NCBI RefSeq assembly: GCF_041206865.1 | Contig: NZ_JBGEDP010000001.1 | Location: forward strand, 806,001-870,000 | Source of the DNA: Mycobacterium sp. HUMS_12744610 | Lineage (GTDB): Bacteria; Actinomycetota; Actinomycetes; Mycobacteriales; Mycobacteriaceae | DNA: 64,000 nucleotides | Direction: 5' to 3' | Shown here: positions 53,994 through 62,741 of the stretch, one piece after another | How positions within the stretch are numbered: position 1 is the first letter of the stretch | How the letters are laid out: the number at the start of each line of letters is the position of its first letter | Program-made: the position numbers and the translations under genes | The notes under the pieces: generated by a model | Database searches by the model: none | The model's input: the letters and a program-made list of their open reading frames with translations, nothing else | What the model was told of the DNA's origin: nothing

Positions 53994-54284
53994 ACATTCG
54001 ATGAAAAATCCAGGCCGATGAGTCCCGACCTCGTCGCTCGCGCCGCCGTGCGTGCTGTACGGTTTGATCTCGCGGTCGTACCGGTGCGCACCGAGGCCTG
54101 GCTGGGCTATTTCATGCTCCGCATTGCCCCCGCTGTCAACCGCCGTATGACACAACCATTCTCAGTGGAGGCGTTGCAGCGGCTGGGCACTCGCCTGTTG
54201 AGCACCCAGCGCGCCACGAACCAGGACAAACTTGTCCCCCGTCGAGCCGATTCGGCGGCGTCGGTCGTCAGCACGGGAAAGTAG
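53994..54284 (+). pseudogene. Short-chain dehydrogenase C-terminal fragment
   Basis: In frame from about 53994: FDEKSRPMSPDLVARAAVRA, then VRTEAWLGYFMLRIAPAVNR and VEALQRLGTRLL, the C-terminal membrane-associating helices common in mycobacterial SDRs. Its first residues (FDEKSRPMSPD) align with the last native residues of the truncated SDR on the other side of IS1380 (FGEKFPISPT) instead of continuing them. It therefore comes from a second, paralogous SDR gene. ATG 54018 could initiate a short peptide. Confidence 0.72.
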
Positions 54285-54611
54285 TCTGCTGACGATCAAT
54301 GGCCATTCCGAAGTCGAGTGTTTCCGACATCATCAGTCCTTCCCGCCAAGCTCACGCCCGGCGTGTCAGACCAAGATCAGATCCACCGTTGTTCAGACAG
54401 TCCCAGGTATGGAAAATGACCCCGACGAAATCCTGCCCCACACCCGTAAACGGGTTTCAGACGCAGGACCCTAGTAGCGCAGGGCTTCAAGTGCGGCGCG
54501 GACCAAGACGCCGGTCGCAGCGACCAGGCCGACGCTTATCCGGCCCGTTCGAACATCTACGCTCGAGGAGCTTGATGTACGCCATACAGCTTGACGACTT
54601 GTCGACGCGCG
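54285..54611. other. Non-coding, no feature recognised
   Basis: About 330 bp between convergent genes (SDR fragment and the SCP2 gene end). No protein pattern or clear terminator hairpin was found. Confidence 0.35.
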
Positions 54612-55019
54612 TCAAACAACCAGCAGGTCAGTACGGCCCTCAGCCCGCAGCAGCTCCTCGTACCGCGGGAAAAGCTTCTTGGCGACGGGAATAAGCTTCA
54701 GGATCTTTGGAACCGGCCCCTTGGCGCGGACCTGGCCTTTGGCCAGCGCGACAGCGAGATTGAGGTTGCCCTGCCAAAACCGGTTGGCCATGTCAGAGGT
54801 CATGAACATCGCTACGGTAGGCTTGATGTCACAGTTCCCGGTGAACACCTTCTTATTAGGCATGTCGACCGTAACCTGGATATCCGGGTCAGAGCAGTTG
54901 AGCTGCAGCACAACACCGGATGCCGCTAGTTGATCGGCGATCGACTCATCGTCCACCGCCTCCTCGAAGATCCCGGCAATGTACTTCGTTGCCTCGACGC
55001 CGTCTTTGAAAACGCCCAT
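54612..55019 (-). CDS. SCP2 sterol-binding domain protein
   Basis: 135 residues forming a single SCP2 fold: an N-terminal helix (GVFKDGVEATKYIAGIFEEA), beta strands GVVLQLNCSDPDIQVTVDMP and KPTVAMFMTSDMANRFWQGN, and the helical end LNLAVALAKGQVRAKGPVPK followed by ILKLIPVAKKLFPRYEELL. Such proteins bind sterols, fatty acyls or other hydrophobic ligands. ATG 55019 has AGGAGTTG upstream. It lies downstream of the ferredoxin, SCP2-like and diiron genes on the same strand, after a 279-bp gap, and may share their function. Confidence 0.85.
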   Translation of the reverse strand: MGVFKDGVEATKYIAGIFEEAVDDESIADQLAASGVVLQLNCSDPDIQVTVDMPNKKVFTGNCDIKPTVAMFMTSDMANRFWQGNLNLAVALAKGQVRAKGPVPKILKLIPVAKKLFPRYEELLRAEGRTDLLVV

Positions 55020-55298
55020 GACACAACTCCTAGTCATTTGATGGGGTGGTGATGGTCGGGACGCCGCGAGGTCTGACCGAAAAACCACGATGATGATGTC
55101 GTGATAGATCGGCAAAGCTGACGGCGACGCGGCGGGAGCTCATGCGGCAGCTGACATTGTGGGTCGAAGCCACAGCTATCGCCTGTCCGAATTTTGGCAG
55201 AGAGGTCAGAATCAACCTCCGCGCCAAGCGGCCGCGCGACACGTGGCCCCGGCCACCAATCTGATGCCAATCCCTCAGCTCCTGGATCTTTTGATGTA
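55020..55298 (-). other. Spacer between ferredoxin and SCP2 genes
   Basis: 279 bp with no gene recognised. Long for an intra-operon gap, so the SCP2 gene may have its own promoter here; none could be pinpointed. Confidence 0.35.
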
Positions 55299-55586
55299 TC
55301 AGCTATCTTTGCGCGCTGCCCAGTCGTATAGCTTTCCGATCTTCGTGTAGCCATTGTCCGGGACAAATGCCGCCTCGACCCGCCCGTCGTGAATACAATC
55401 GACGGGGCACAGCGGGACGCACTTCCCGCAGTCGATGCATTCATCGAGGTCGATGACGAATCGGCCCAGGAAATCGTCGGCCTTCTTGGATATGGCATCG
55501 ACCCGTCCCGGGCACGAGTGCTCACACGCTCCGCACCCGATGCACGTGTCATCGATGTAGAAATGGCCTCGCCGAGTGCCGCTCAT
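55299..55586 (-). CDS. Ferredoxin with two [4Fe-4S]-type motifs
   Basis: 95 residues. Two classical cluster motifs, CIGCGACEHSCPG and CIDCGKCVPLCPVDC (CxxCxxCxxxCP twice), suggest a 2[4Fe-4S] protein, quite different from the P450 ferredoxin at 4940. Its position between SCP2-type genes and a diiron protein suggests it delivers electrons to the diiron site (inference). ATG 55586 has AAAGGAAAGAG upstream on the minus strand. Confidence 0.9.
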   Translation of the reverse strand: MSGTRRGHFYIDDTCIGCGACEHSCPGRVDAISKKADDFLGRFVIDLDECIDCGKCVPLCPVDCIHDGRVEAAFVPDNGYTKIGKLYDWAARKDS

Positions 55587-55612
55587 GCTCTTTCCTTTTC
55601 TTCAGCGGCGAC

Positions 55613-56065
55613 TCACAGCCGAGCGCTCTTGTTGATGAAATGCTGCAAACTCTGGTTGTAGCGGAAAAACATGTCCTTGCCCAGAGGATCAGATGACCAG
55701 ACCCGTATCGGCGTCGACGCCATGCTCAAGGCGTTGAGGGTGTGATCGAGGTCCGGTCGGCCGTCTCCGGCGCGGATGTTGTCCACCATGTCCAGCCACG
55801 AATCACGGTCGGTTTCGATGACGAAATCCATCGACTCCAACCCTGTGTCGCTGATCTCTTTGATCTCGCTCACCTCGAAGCCGTCGAACGTGAGCTGGAC
55901 AATCAACGCAGACCCATCTGGGCCGCCATCGAAGATGTTGACGGCAAACCGGCAGTCGACCTCGCCGAGTTTACGGAACTCGGCGAGGTCAGCCTTACTG
56001 ACCTCCGCCAGCCTGGTGAACCACTCAACGGTAGGAAGATCTGCGCTCGTACTTACGCCGTCCAC
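55613..56065 (-). CDS. SCP2-like or unknown small protein of the diiron operon
   Basis: 150 residues. It has WFTRLAEVSKADLAEFRKLG, a beta-rich middle (CRFAVNIFDGGPDGSALIVQ, LTFDGFEVSEIKEI), then DFVIETDRDSWLDMVDNIRA and GRPDLDHTLNALSMASTPIR. The layout (beta sheet, then TDRDSWLDMV helix) is reminiscent of SCP2 sterol-binding folds, but I am not certain. It overlaps the end of the diiron gene by 13 bp, so the two are translated together. Confidence 0.65.
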   Translation of the reverse strand: MDGVSTSADLPTVEWFTRLAEVSKADLAEFRKLGEVDCRFAVNIFDGGPDGSALIVQLTFDGFEVSEIKEISDTGLESMDFVIETDRDSWLDMVDNIRAGDGRPDLDHTLNALSMASTPIRVWSSDPLGKDMFFRYNQSLQHFINKSARL

Positions 56066-57252
56066 GGCATCTCCAAGGGGATCGTCACCTTCTCGCGACG
56101 GTCAAACCCGGCCCGCTCACAGCGCTGCAGGTACTCCTCAATAATCGTCCCCCACAGGAACGACACACCCTCCATACCTTCGTCGATCTTGTCCACTCCA
56201 CCGCCCATAAGAACGGCCAGCGGTTCCAACAGCCCGGGACTGCTCAGTGCGGTGAGGATGATCTGCTCGCCAAGATCGGCGAAGCGATGCATATCCGAAA
56301 GCGCCTTTTCCCGATCAGTCGAGCTGTCGAGGAAGTTCTTCAATTCCAGGGTCCCGTACGACACGTGACGGGCCTCGTCCTGCATGCAGCGCCGGAAGAT
56401 CTCCTTGTCGACATGCGTCTTGGACAGGTACTCCCCGGCCCGGAAAATCGTAAGGACAAGCCCTTCGCCCAGCACGTTCAGCAGGAACGTGCCCTGGGTG
56501 TGGCTCGGCGACTCGAGGATCGCCTTCAGTGCCCACTCCAGGGCCGGGCTGGCGTGCAACAAGCCTCCCCCGCCGGCGAGGGCACGCTTTCGGAACACCT
56601 CCATGTGGCGGGCCTCGTCCATCATCTGCGTCACGAGGAAGTTCTTAACCTCGTAGAAATCCGGTGAGGTGCGATACACCCACCGCGACGGAAAGTCACC
56701 GGCGACGAACTCAACCTCCGTCAAAGAGGTAGCCAGCTGGCACGCCGCCTTCTCCAGATCCTCACTGGCGGGCTCCAGCTCGTTCCACGGAATATCGCTG
56801 GTGGAGTTCCACTGCCGTGCCTTGGCCTCCTCATACAGCGTCATGACGTTGTCCGCCCAGGCCTCCTTCTTGTCGAGGATGTCATAAGCGTCGATGGTCG
56901 GCATCTGGTCAACATAGGGCTCACGCACAGAGCCGCGCGGGGCGAAGTTGCGCCACGTCGTGTGCTCGGGCAGCGTGCCGTAGGCTGGCGGGCGGTTGAT
57001 GTCGGTATAGGTCAACCCCCGCGAACTCGGGCGCGCGCGAACACCCCAATTGGCCTTGTCGGTGTTCATCCAGTGCAGCGAAAACGAGCCGCGCCCGAGC
57101 CGGTCGAGGTTCTCCTGCAACAACTCAGCCCAAATCGTGTTGTCCTCCCGAAACTTCTTCTCGTAAGCCGCCAACGCCTCGTCTTCGAGCGGAGTTTCAC
57201 TGGGAAGCGCCTGCATCTGGGTCAGCATCTCGGTCATGTGGTGATCCTTCAC
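56053..57252 (-). CDS. Ferritin-like diiron protein with two DEARH sites
   Basis: 399 residues. Two textbook diiron ligand motifs, VTQMMDEARHMEVFRKRALA and RRCMQDEARHVSYGTLELKN, each preceded by a helix with a further acidic ligand (TSLTEVEFVAGDF; NVLGEGLVLTIFRAGEY). A non-heme diiron oxygenase or oxidase is likely; substrate unknown. Start is GTG 57252 or ATG 57237. It heads the unit diiron, SCP2-like, ferredoxin, SCP2. An IS21 has inserted about 70 bp upstream of the start, probably separating the gene from its original promoter. Confidence 0.82.
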   Translation of the reverse strand: MKDHHMTEMLTQMQALPSETPLEDEALAAYEKKFREDNTIWAELLQENLDRLGRGSFSLHWMNTDKANWGVRARPSSRGLTYTDINRPPAYGTLPEHTTWRNFAPRGSVREPYVDQMPTIDAYDILDKKEAWADNVMTLYEEAKARQWNSTSDIPWNELEPASEDLEKAACQLATSLTEVEFVAGDFPSRWVYRTSPDFYEVKNFLVTQMMDEARHMEVFRKRALAGGGGLLHASPALEWALKAILESPSHTQGTFLLNVLGEGLVLTIFRAGEYLSKTHVDKEIFRRCMQDEARHVSYGTLELKNFLDSSTDREKALSDMHRFADLGEQIILTALSSPGLLEPLAVLMGGGVDKIDEGMEGVSFLWGTIIEEYLQRCERAGFDRREKVTIPLEMPWTA

Positions 57253-57506
57253 ATTAGTGACCTAATCCATTCGTAGCGCCAGCGTATGGCGCCGCTCACA
57301 TCGCGTGTAAGGTCCGGCAGGTGTCCGTGGCCATGAAAAAGTACCCACTGGTGGCCAAGTGGAGGTATCCGCTGGTGGCCGGATAAAAGTACCCACCCCG
57401 TGTTCGTCGTGTCGATCAGGAACTGCGGGCCCCGGTGGTGACGGTGAAGGTGCCAACCACTCATCGTCACCACCGGGGAGTTCCATTGAAGTCTGCGAGG
57501 GACCGC

Positions 57507-58994
57507 ATGGACATCATTTCTGCTTATCAACAAGTCGGGTCATACCGCGGCGCCGCGCAGCTGTGCGGCACCACCCATAGGACCGTCAAGAAAGTCGTCG
57601 AGAAATTCGAAGCCGGTGAGAGCGCACCGCCGCGGGTCGAGCGGGCCCACAATTACGATGCGGTGGCCGATCTGGTCGCCGAGCGTGTCGAGAAGTCGGC
57701 GGGTCGGATGTCGGCGAAGCGGATGTTGCCGATCGCGAAGGCCGCCGGTTACGACGGGTCGGCACGCAACTTCCGTCGCCTCGTTGCTGAGGCGAAGGTG
57801 TTGTGGCGCAACGAACATCACCGGGGACGTCGCCCGGCGGTGTGGTCACCGGGTGAGTATCTGGTGATCGACTGGGCCCAAGCCGCACCCGGGTTGTTCC
57901 TGTTCTGCGCAGTGCTGGCGTTCTCCCGGTGGCGCTTCGTCGCGTTCGCCACCGACCAGAAGGCGTCCACGACGTTGGCGTTGATCGCCGAAGCGATGGC
58001 CGGGATAGGTGGTGTCCCGGCCCGGGTGCTGGCCGACCGGATGGCCTGTCTGAAGGGCGGCGTGGTCGCCAACGTGGTGATCCCTACCGCCGAATACGTC
58101 CGGCTGGCAGGTCATTACGGTTTCGCGCCGGACTTCTGCCATGCATCCGACCCTAAATCGAAGGGCATCGTGGAGAACTTGTGCGGCTACGCCCAACGCG
58201 ACCTCGCCGTCCCGCTGCTCACCGACGCCGCCATCGCCGGGGTGCCGGTTGATCTGCGTGCTGCCAACGTTGCGGCCAGGGCGTGGTGTCTGGAGGTCAA
58301 TGCCGCGGTGCATTCGGAGATCTGTGCGGTCCCCGATGAGCAACTGCTGATCGAACGGGAACTCCTGCAACCGTTGCCGTCGCTGCAACTTCGAATCGGG
58401 GCACCGTCGGTGATCCGCAAGGTCGACCGGCTGTCGTGTGTCCGGTATGCCTCGGCCCGCTACTCGGTGCCCACCCGACTGATCGGGACCAGCGTGGCCG
58501 TCGTCGTCGATCACGGCGCGCTGTGCATCGTGGAGCCCGCGACTGGGGTGATCGTGGCTGAGCACGAACTGGGTGCCCCAGGCAGCGCATCAGTCCTCGA
58601 CGATCACTACGACGGTCCCCGCCCGGAACCTAGCCGCGGACCACGACCCAAAACTCATGCTGAGCAACAGTTCTGCACACTCGGCGAGGATGCTCAAGCA
58701 TTCCTGGTCGGGGCCGCCGCGATCGGCAACACTCGGCTGGGCTCCGAACTGGAAGTCCTACTGGCGTTGGGCGCCGCCCACGGCACCGACGCCTTGGTCG
58801 GCGCGCTTCGCCGGGCGGTCGCGTTCCGGAGGTTCCGCGCGATCGACGTGCGGTCCATCCTGGCCGCCGGCGCCGGAACGCCGCAGCCCCGCCCCGCCGG
58901 GGATGCGTTGATCCTGGACCTCCCAGTCGCCCCGACCCGATCCCTGGCTGCCTACACGGTCAACCCGGCCGCAGACGGTGGTGCCACGTCATGA
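57507..58994 (+). CDS. istA: IS21 transposase IstA, copy 2
   Basis: Identical in deduced sequence to the copy at 9083-10570, including the HTH (YRGAAQLCGTTHRTVKKVVE) and catalytic blocks YLVIDWAQ, RVLADRMA and SKGIVENL. Start chosen as ATG 57507 by the same reasoning (GCGAGGGA upstream). Overlaps istB by 4 bp. Intact. Confidence 0.93.
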   Translation: MDIISAYQQVGSYRGAAQLCGTTHRTVKKVVEKFEAGESAPPRVERAHNYDAVADLVAERVEKSAGRMSAKRMLPIAKAAGYDGSARNFRRLVAEAKVLWRNEHHRGRRPAVWSPGEYLVIDWAQAAPGLFLFCAVLAFSRWRFVAFATDQKASTTLALIAEAMAGIGGVPARVLADRMACLKGGVVANVVIPTAEYVRLAGHYGFAPDFCHASDPKSKGIVENLCGYAQRDLAVPLLTDAAIAGVPVDLRAANVAARAWCLEVNAAVHSEICAVPDEQLLIERELLQPLPSLQLRIGAPSVIRKVDRLSCVRYASARYSVPTRLIGTSVAVVVDHGALCIVEPATGVIVAEHELGAPGSASVLDDHYDGPRPEPSRGPRPKTHAEQQFCTLGEDAQAFLVGAAAIGNTRLGSELEVLLALGAAHGTDALVGALRRAVAFRRFRAIDVRSILAAGAGTPQPRPAGDALILDLPVAPTRSLAAYTVNPAADGGATS

Positions 58995-59800
58995 ACGGCA
59001 CGCCAGCCAAGGCAACCAAACCCGTTGCACCACTGTCCACTCCGCAATTCGCCGCTGATCTCGACGCCGGGCTGCGGCGGCTCAAGCTCGCCGCGATCCG
59101 GCGCACCGCCCCCGAAGTCCTAATCACCGCCAAGACCCAGCGCTGGACCCCCGAAGAAGTGCTACGGACCCTCGTCGAGACCGAACTGGCGGCACGGGAT
59201 GCCTCCAACGTCGTCAACCGGCTCAAGGCTGCCGGGTTCCCGGTCACCAAGACCTTGGAGTCCTTCGACGTGGCCGCATCGTCGATTCAGCCCAAGGTGT
59301 TCGACTACCTGTCGAGCCTGGAATGGGTTCGCACACAACAGAATCTGGCGATCATCGGACCGGCTGGGACCGGCAAGTCCCACACCCTGATCGGACTGGG
59401 GGTCGCTGCGATTCATGCTGGGCACAAGGTCCGGTACTTCACCGCCGCCGACCTCGTCGAAACCCTCTACCGCGGCTTGGCCGACAACACCGTCGGCAAG
59501 ATCATCGAATCCCTGCTCCGTGTCGATCTGATCATCCTCGACGAACTGGGCTTCGCCCCACTCGACGACACCGGCACCCAGCTGCTGTTCCGCCTCGTCG
59601 CCGGCGCCTACGAACGCCGCTCCCTGGCCATCGGCTCGCACTGGCCCTTCCAAGAGTGGGGTCGATTCCTGCCCGAGCAGACCACCGCCGTCAGCATCTT
59701 GGACCGGCTCCTGCATCACGCCACCGTCGTCATCACCGACGGCCAGTCCTACCGAATGAAGGACGCCCAACACCGGAAGGAGAACCCCCAACCAATCTAA
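58991..59800 (+). CDS. istB: IS21 helper ATPase IstB, copy 2
   Basis: Identical to 10567-11376: Walker A GPAGTGKS, Walker B DLIILDELGF, 269 residues. Intact. Confidence 0.95.
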   Translation: MNGTPAKATKPVAPLSTPQFAADLDAGLRRLKLAAIRRTAPEVLITAKTQRWTPEEVLRTLVETELAARDASNVVNRLKAAGFPVTKTLESFDVAASSIQPKVFDYLSSLEWVRTQQNLAIIGPAGTGKSHTLIGLGVAAIHAGHKVRYFTAADLVETLYRGLADNTVGKIIESLLRVDLIILDELGFAPLDDTGTQLLFRLVAGAYERRSLAIGSHWPFQEWGRFLPEQTTAVSILDRLLHHATVVITDGQSYRMKDAQHRKENPQPI

Positions 59801-59866
59801 GAATCACTGCACGGGGTGGGTACTTTTATCCGGCCACCAGCGGGTACTTCTACTTGGCCATTGACA

Positions 59867-60151
59867 GCAGGGTCAACTCTGACCCGAGTGGGCCATCCCA
59901 CTATCGAAACTTTTGGCCCGCCGCCGTAGCGCGAGCCGATAGGCTGAAGCTCAAGCGCTCCGCGCGCAACTACCTGGGCGTCTGGTTCCATTCCCAGGTG
60001 GTGGTGGTAATCAGCAGCTGACGCGACGAACAGCGGTTCAACGTAGGGCTGAACGCCGCTCCCCGCCGAATTACGGGCGAAGCTCTGTCTTTGAATACCT
60101 CGCCCGCGGCAGTTCGCGGCATGTCGGGAACGAGATGCACACAGAATGCGG
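59867..60151. other. Region between IS21 and carboxylesterase, no gene recognised
   Basis: About 285 bp. Its first bases are the right-hand target duplication GCAGG. Before the IS21 insertion it was the distal upstream region of the diiron operon at 57252. No coding pattern; short hairpins at best. Confidence 0.35.
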
Positions 60152-61684
60152 TCAGGGGCGGCGGAAGGTAAATCCCTCCCACGCCTGGCGCCGAACCGCA
60201 AGCGGGTCACACTCGACCCGCGATGTCCTGTCGAAGATCATCACCGCATGGTCGGCACTGACGTGGCTGGGCCAACCCGCGCCAGGCACGCCTGTGCGGG
60301 CGAAGGCGCACCACCGCGACTGGACATCCTCGGTAATGCGCAGCGCCGTATATTTGTCGCCTGCCGCGCTGAGCAGCCGACCCAACCGCGTTCTGTAGAC
60401 GTCGAAAACTGCGAGCAATTCGGTAGCATGAGTGGCCCCCAGCCCGGACCATCGCAACGTGCGCGGAGCGTAGTCATAGCGGTACACGTATACCGGAGCG
60501 TGTGCGCTGTGCGCGTCGGCGATCTGCCATACGACCGATGCGAACGTGAAGTCGCCTCCCAATTCAATACAAGCAGCGGCTTTCGGATAAGAGGGGTACG
60601 CCGCCGTAATCCGCTCACGGTCAGCAGATTCCACAGTCGATAGCAGCAGCTCGATCTTGGGTTCGTTCGTTGGCAGTAGTTTCAGGAAGCGGGTGAACAG
60701 CTTGGCTTCTTCCGCATTGTTACCCACGACGAGAGGCACTCGGTGTGCTTTTCCCAAGCGCAACGAATCCATTGGATCCAGCGGCAGGTAGTCGGTTCCA
60801 TATGTGGGACCGACCGGATATACGCCCGGCGCGTTGCGGCTTTCCTGCATGATCAGATGATCCAAAGTCGCTACGAGGTCGGTCGGCGGCGCGGTCAGCA
60901 AGACCGCGGCAGCGTCTCGCCTCCGAGCTCCGAGAATCGCCGCAAACCTTGCGGCGTATTCTTCAGATTGTTCACGGGAACTAGCCAAACCTCCCGCGGG
61001 GCTCTCAGAAATGGCTTGAGCGAACAGCCCTTTAGCAGCTGGAACAGCCAACAGCGTCGCCACTGCGTGTGCCCCTGCGCTCTCGCCGAATATCGTCACA
61101 GCGTCGGGATTGCCGCCGAAGCTTGCGATGTTGTCACGCACCCAACGGAGCGCCATAACCAGATCACGCAGATAAAGATTGTCGTCGATGCGGAAGGCGT
61201 CGGTAGACAGAGACGAGAGGTCAACTGCTCCAAGCGCGCCCAGCCGGTAATTAACTGACACGAACACGCACCCCTTGCGAGCCAACGATGCCCCGTCATA
61301 TACCGGTGTCGCGGAGCTGCCGAGGAAGTATGCGCCGCCATGGATGAACACCATCACAGGTAACGGCCGCTCGTATCTGGTGTCGGGCGCGACGACGTTC
61401 AGCGTCAGGCAGTCTTCGCTCATCGGCTGATATTTGCCGAGGCCAACAAAAGTGTATTTGCGCGGCTGTGGTGCACAGTACCTGAAACGGTGACACGGCA
61501 AGACTCCCTCCCACGGCTCGATTGGCCGGGGGGCTCTTAGGCGCAACGCCCCGACGGGCGGCTCGGCGTAGGGGATGGATCGCCACCTGGTCACGCCGTC
61601 TCGGGAGAAACCCTCGACCAAGCCGGAAGTTACTGTGGTGCAGACGGTACGAAGGTGCATCGCTCGACTGTAGCTAATGGCCAT
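60152..61684 (-). CDS. Type B carboxylesterase
   Basis: About 510 residues, alpha/beta hydrolase of the carboxylesterase/cholinesterase family. Oxyanion hole HGGAYF (115-120), SEDCLTLNV, nucleophile elbow FGESAGAHA with Ser202, LGATHATELLAVF supplying the catalytic His, and VVGNNAEEAKLF. Size and pattern resemble mycobacterial LipT, but I do not assert orthology. It hydrolyses esters, and in this context could cleave esters made by Baeyer-Villiger enzymes. ATG 61660 is an alternative start, eight codons later. The C-terminal end is complete. Confidence 0.92.
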   Translation of the reverse strand: MAISYSRAMHLRTVCTTVTSGLVEGFSRDGVTRWRSIPYAEPPVGALRLRAPRPIEPWEGVLPCHRFRYCAPQPRKYTFVGLGKYQPMSEDCLTLNVVAPDTRYERPLPVMVFIHGGAYFLGSSATPVYDGASLARKGCVFVSVNYRLGALGAVDLSSLSTDAFRIDDNLYLRDLVMALRWVRDNIASFGGNPDAVTIFGESAGAHAVATLLAVPAAKGLFAQAISESPAGGLASSREQSEEYAARFAAILGARRRDAAAVLLTAPPTDLVATLDHLIMQESRNAPGVYPVGPTYGTDYLPLDPMDSLRLGKAHRVPLVVGNNAEEAKLFTRFLKLLPTNEPKIELLLSTVESADRERITAAYPSYPKAAACIELGGDFTFASVVWQIADAHSAHAPVYVYRYDYAPRTLRWSGLGATHATELLAVFDVYRTRLGRLLSAAGDKYTALRITEDVQSRWCAFARTGVPGAGWPSHVSADHAVMIFDRTSRVECDPLAVRRQAWEGFTFRRP

Positions 61685-61792
61685 TCACATCCTGCTTAAG
61701 TGGATGGATGTCACGCATATCTTGGTTTTGGTAGCTGTCGGCTGCCCTTAACTATGGCCAGCTTTGGGCTGCGCCACACAGCTCAGAGGTTC

Positions 61793-62689
61793 TCAGGCCG
61801 AATTGGCTATCGTGCGGTCGAGAAATCCGGCGACTGCTGCAGTGAAGGCGTCGTTGTCGTCGCCGGCCACCATGTGACCTGTGCCGGAAACGTCCACCGC
61901 TTCGGCGTGCGGGACAACCTGGAGGAATTCATCGACCGACTGCTGCGATGTCACATCCGAGAGGACGCCGCGCACCAGAAGCGTTGGTGCCTGCACGCGA
62001 CGGGCCCCCTCAACAAGCAGTTCGCTGATCGCGTCGAACTGTTCGGCACCAGTGGCGGGGTCACCTTGCAGGAACTGAAAATTAGAGGTGATGAAAGCCG
62101 GATCCCATCGCCAAATCCACCTGCCATCGTCGCGTTGGCGCAACACTTTTCGCAGTCCGTCCAGGCTTTCGGGACGAGCGCGGTGCGGATTGTATTGGGC
62201 GATGACGTCGGCCGCGTCGTCGAGCGTGCCGAATCCGTCGGGATGGGCGGCCATAAATGACACGACGCGGCGTGCACCGTGGAACTCCATTCGCGGGGTG
62301 ATGTCGACAAGAACGACTGCTGACCACAAATCGGCTGGTGCCAGCAGATGGGTTCCCAAAATGGTCATGCCACCCAACGACGCACCAACGACCACCGGCG
62401 GGCGGTCGTCACTCGCATGTTCGCGCACAGCCAGCAGATCGGATGTGAGTCCTGCGAGTTCGTATCGCCCAGTCGGGTCCCACCCGCTATCGCCGTGGCC
62501 TCGGGCATCGTAGGCGACGACGGTGTAACCGCGCGCATGCAACCGGCGCGCCGTGGTGGTCCAAGCGTGGCGATTTTGACCACCACCATGCAGGAGAAGT
62601 ACGACGGCGCGGGCGGTGTCGTGCCGGTAGAAATCCGCCGTGAGGGTGACGCCGTCTTCGGTGCGGATTCGCTCGCAGGTAACAGTCAT
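61793..62689 (-). CDS. Alpha/beta hydrolase
   Basis: 298 residues. HGGGQNRHAW (oxyanion loop), GYTVVAYDARGHGDS, nucleophile GASLGG, late Asp in LLVRGVLSDVTS and His in GTGHMVAGDDNDAFTAAVAG: a complete catalytic set. Closest in pattern to monoacyl ester, haloperoxidase or epoxide hydrolase-like enzymes; substrate unknown. It lies in the same direction as the thioesterase upstream (52 bp gap). Confidence 0.9.
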   Translation of the reverse strand: MTVTCERIRTEDGVTLTADFYRHDTARAVVLLLHGGGQNRHAWTTTARRLHARGYTVVAYDARGHGDSGWDPTGRYELAGLTSDLLAVREHASDDRPPVVVGASLGGMTILGTHLLAPADLWSAVVLVDITPRMEFHGARRVVSFMAAHPDGFGTLDDAADVIAQYNPHRARPESLDGLRKVLRQRDDGRWIWRWDPAFITSNFQFLQGDPATGAEQFDAISELLVEGARRVQAPTLLVRGVLSDVTSQQSVDEFLQVVPHAEAVDVSGTGHMVAGDDNDAFTAAVAGFLDRTIANSA

Positions 62690-62741
62690 TTGATTAGGCC
62701 GCGATAGCCAATTCGGACGGCACTCGTGCTCAGTCTCGCCA

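Larger units (their letters stand above)
57322..59866 (+). mobile_element. IS21-family insertion sequence, copy 2
   Basis: 2545 bp with the same ends and gene content as 8898-11442, in the same orientation, at a constant offset of 48424 bp. Both encoded proteins are identical between copies. Flanking 5-bp direct repeat GCAGG at 57317-57321 and 59867-59871. Insertion was therefore by transposition and recent. Its left end faces the promoter region of the diiron gene. Confidence 0.95.

Noticed and set aside
51630..54284. One SDR gene simply split by IS1380
   Set aside because: The two halves overlap in homology (EFGEKFPISPT against FDEKSRPMSPD) with different sequence, so they are from two genes.
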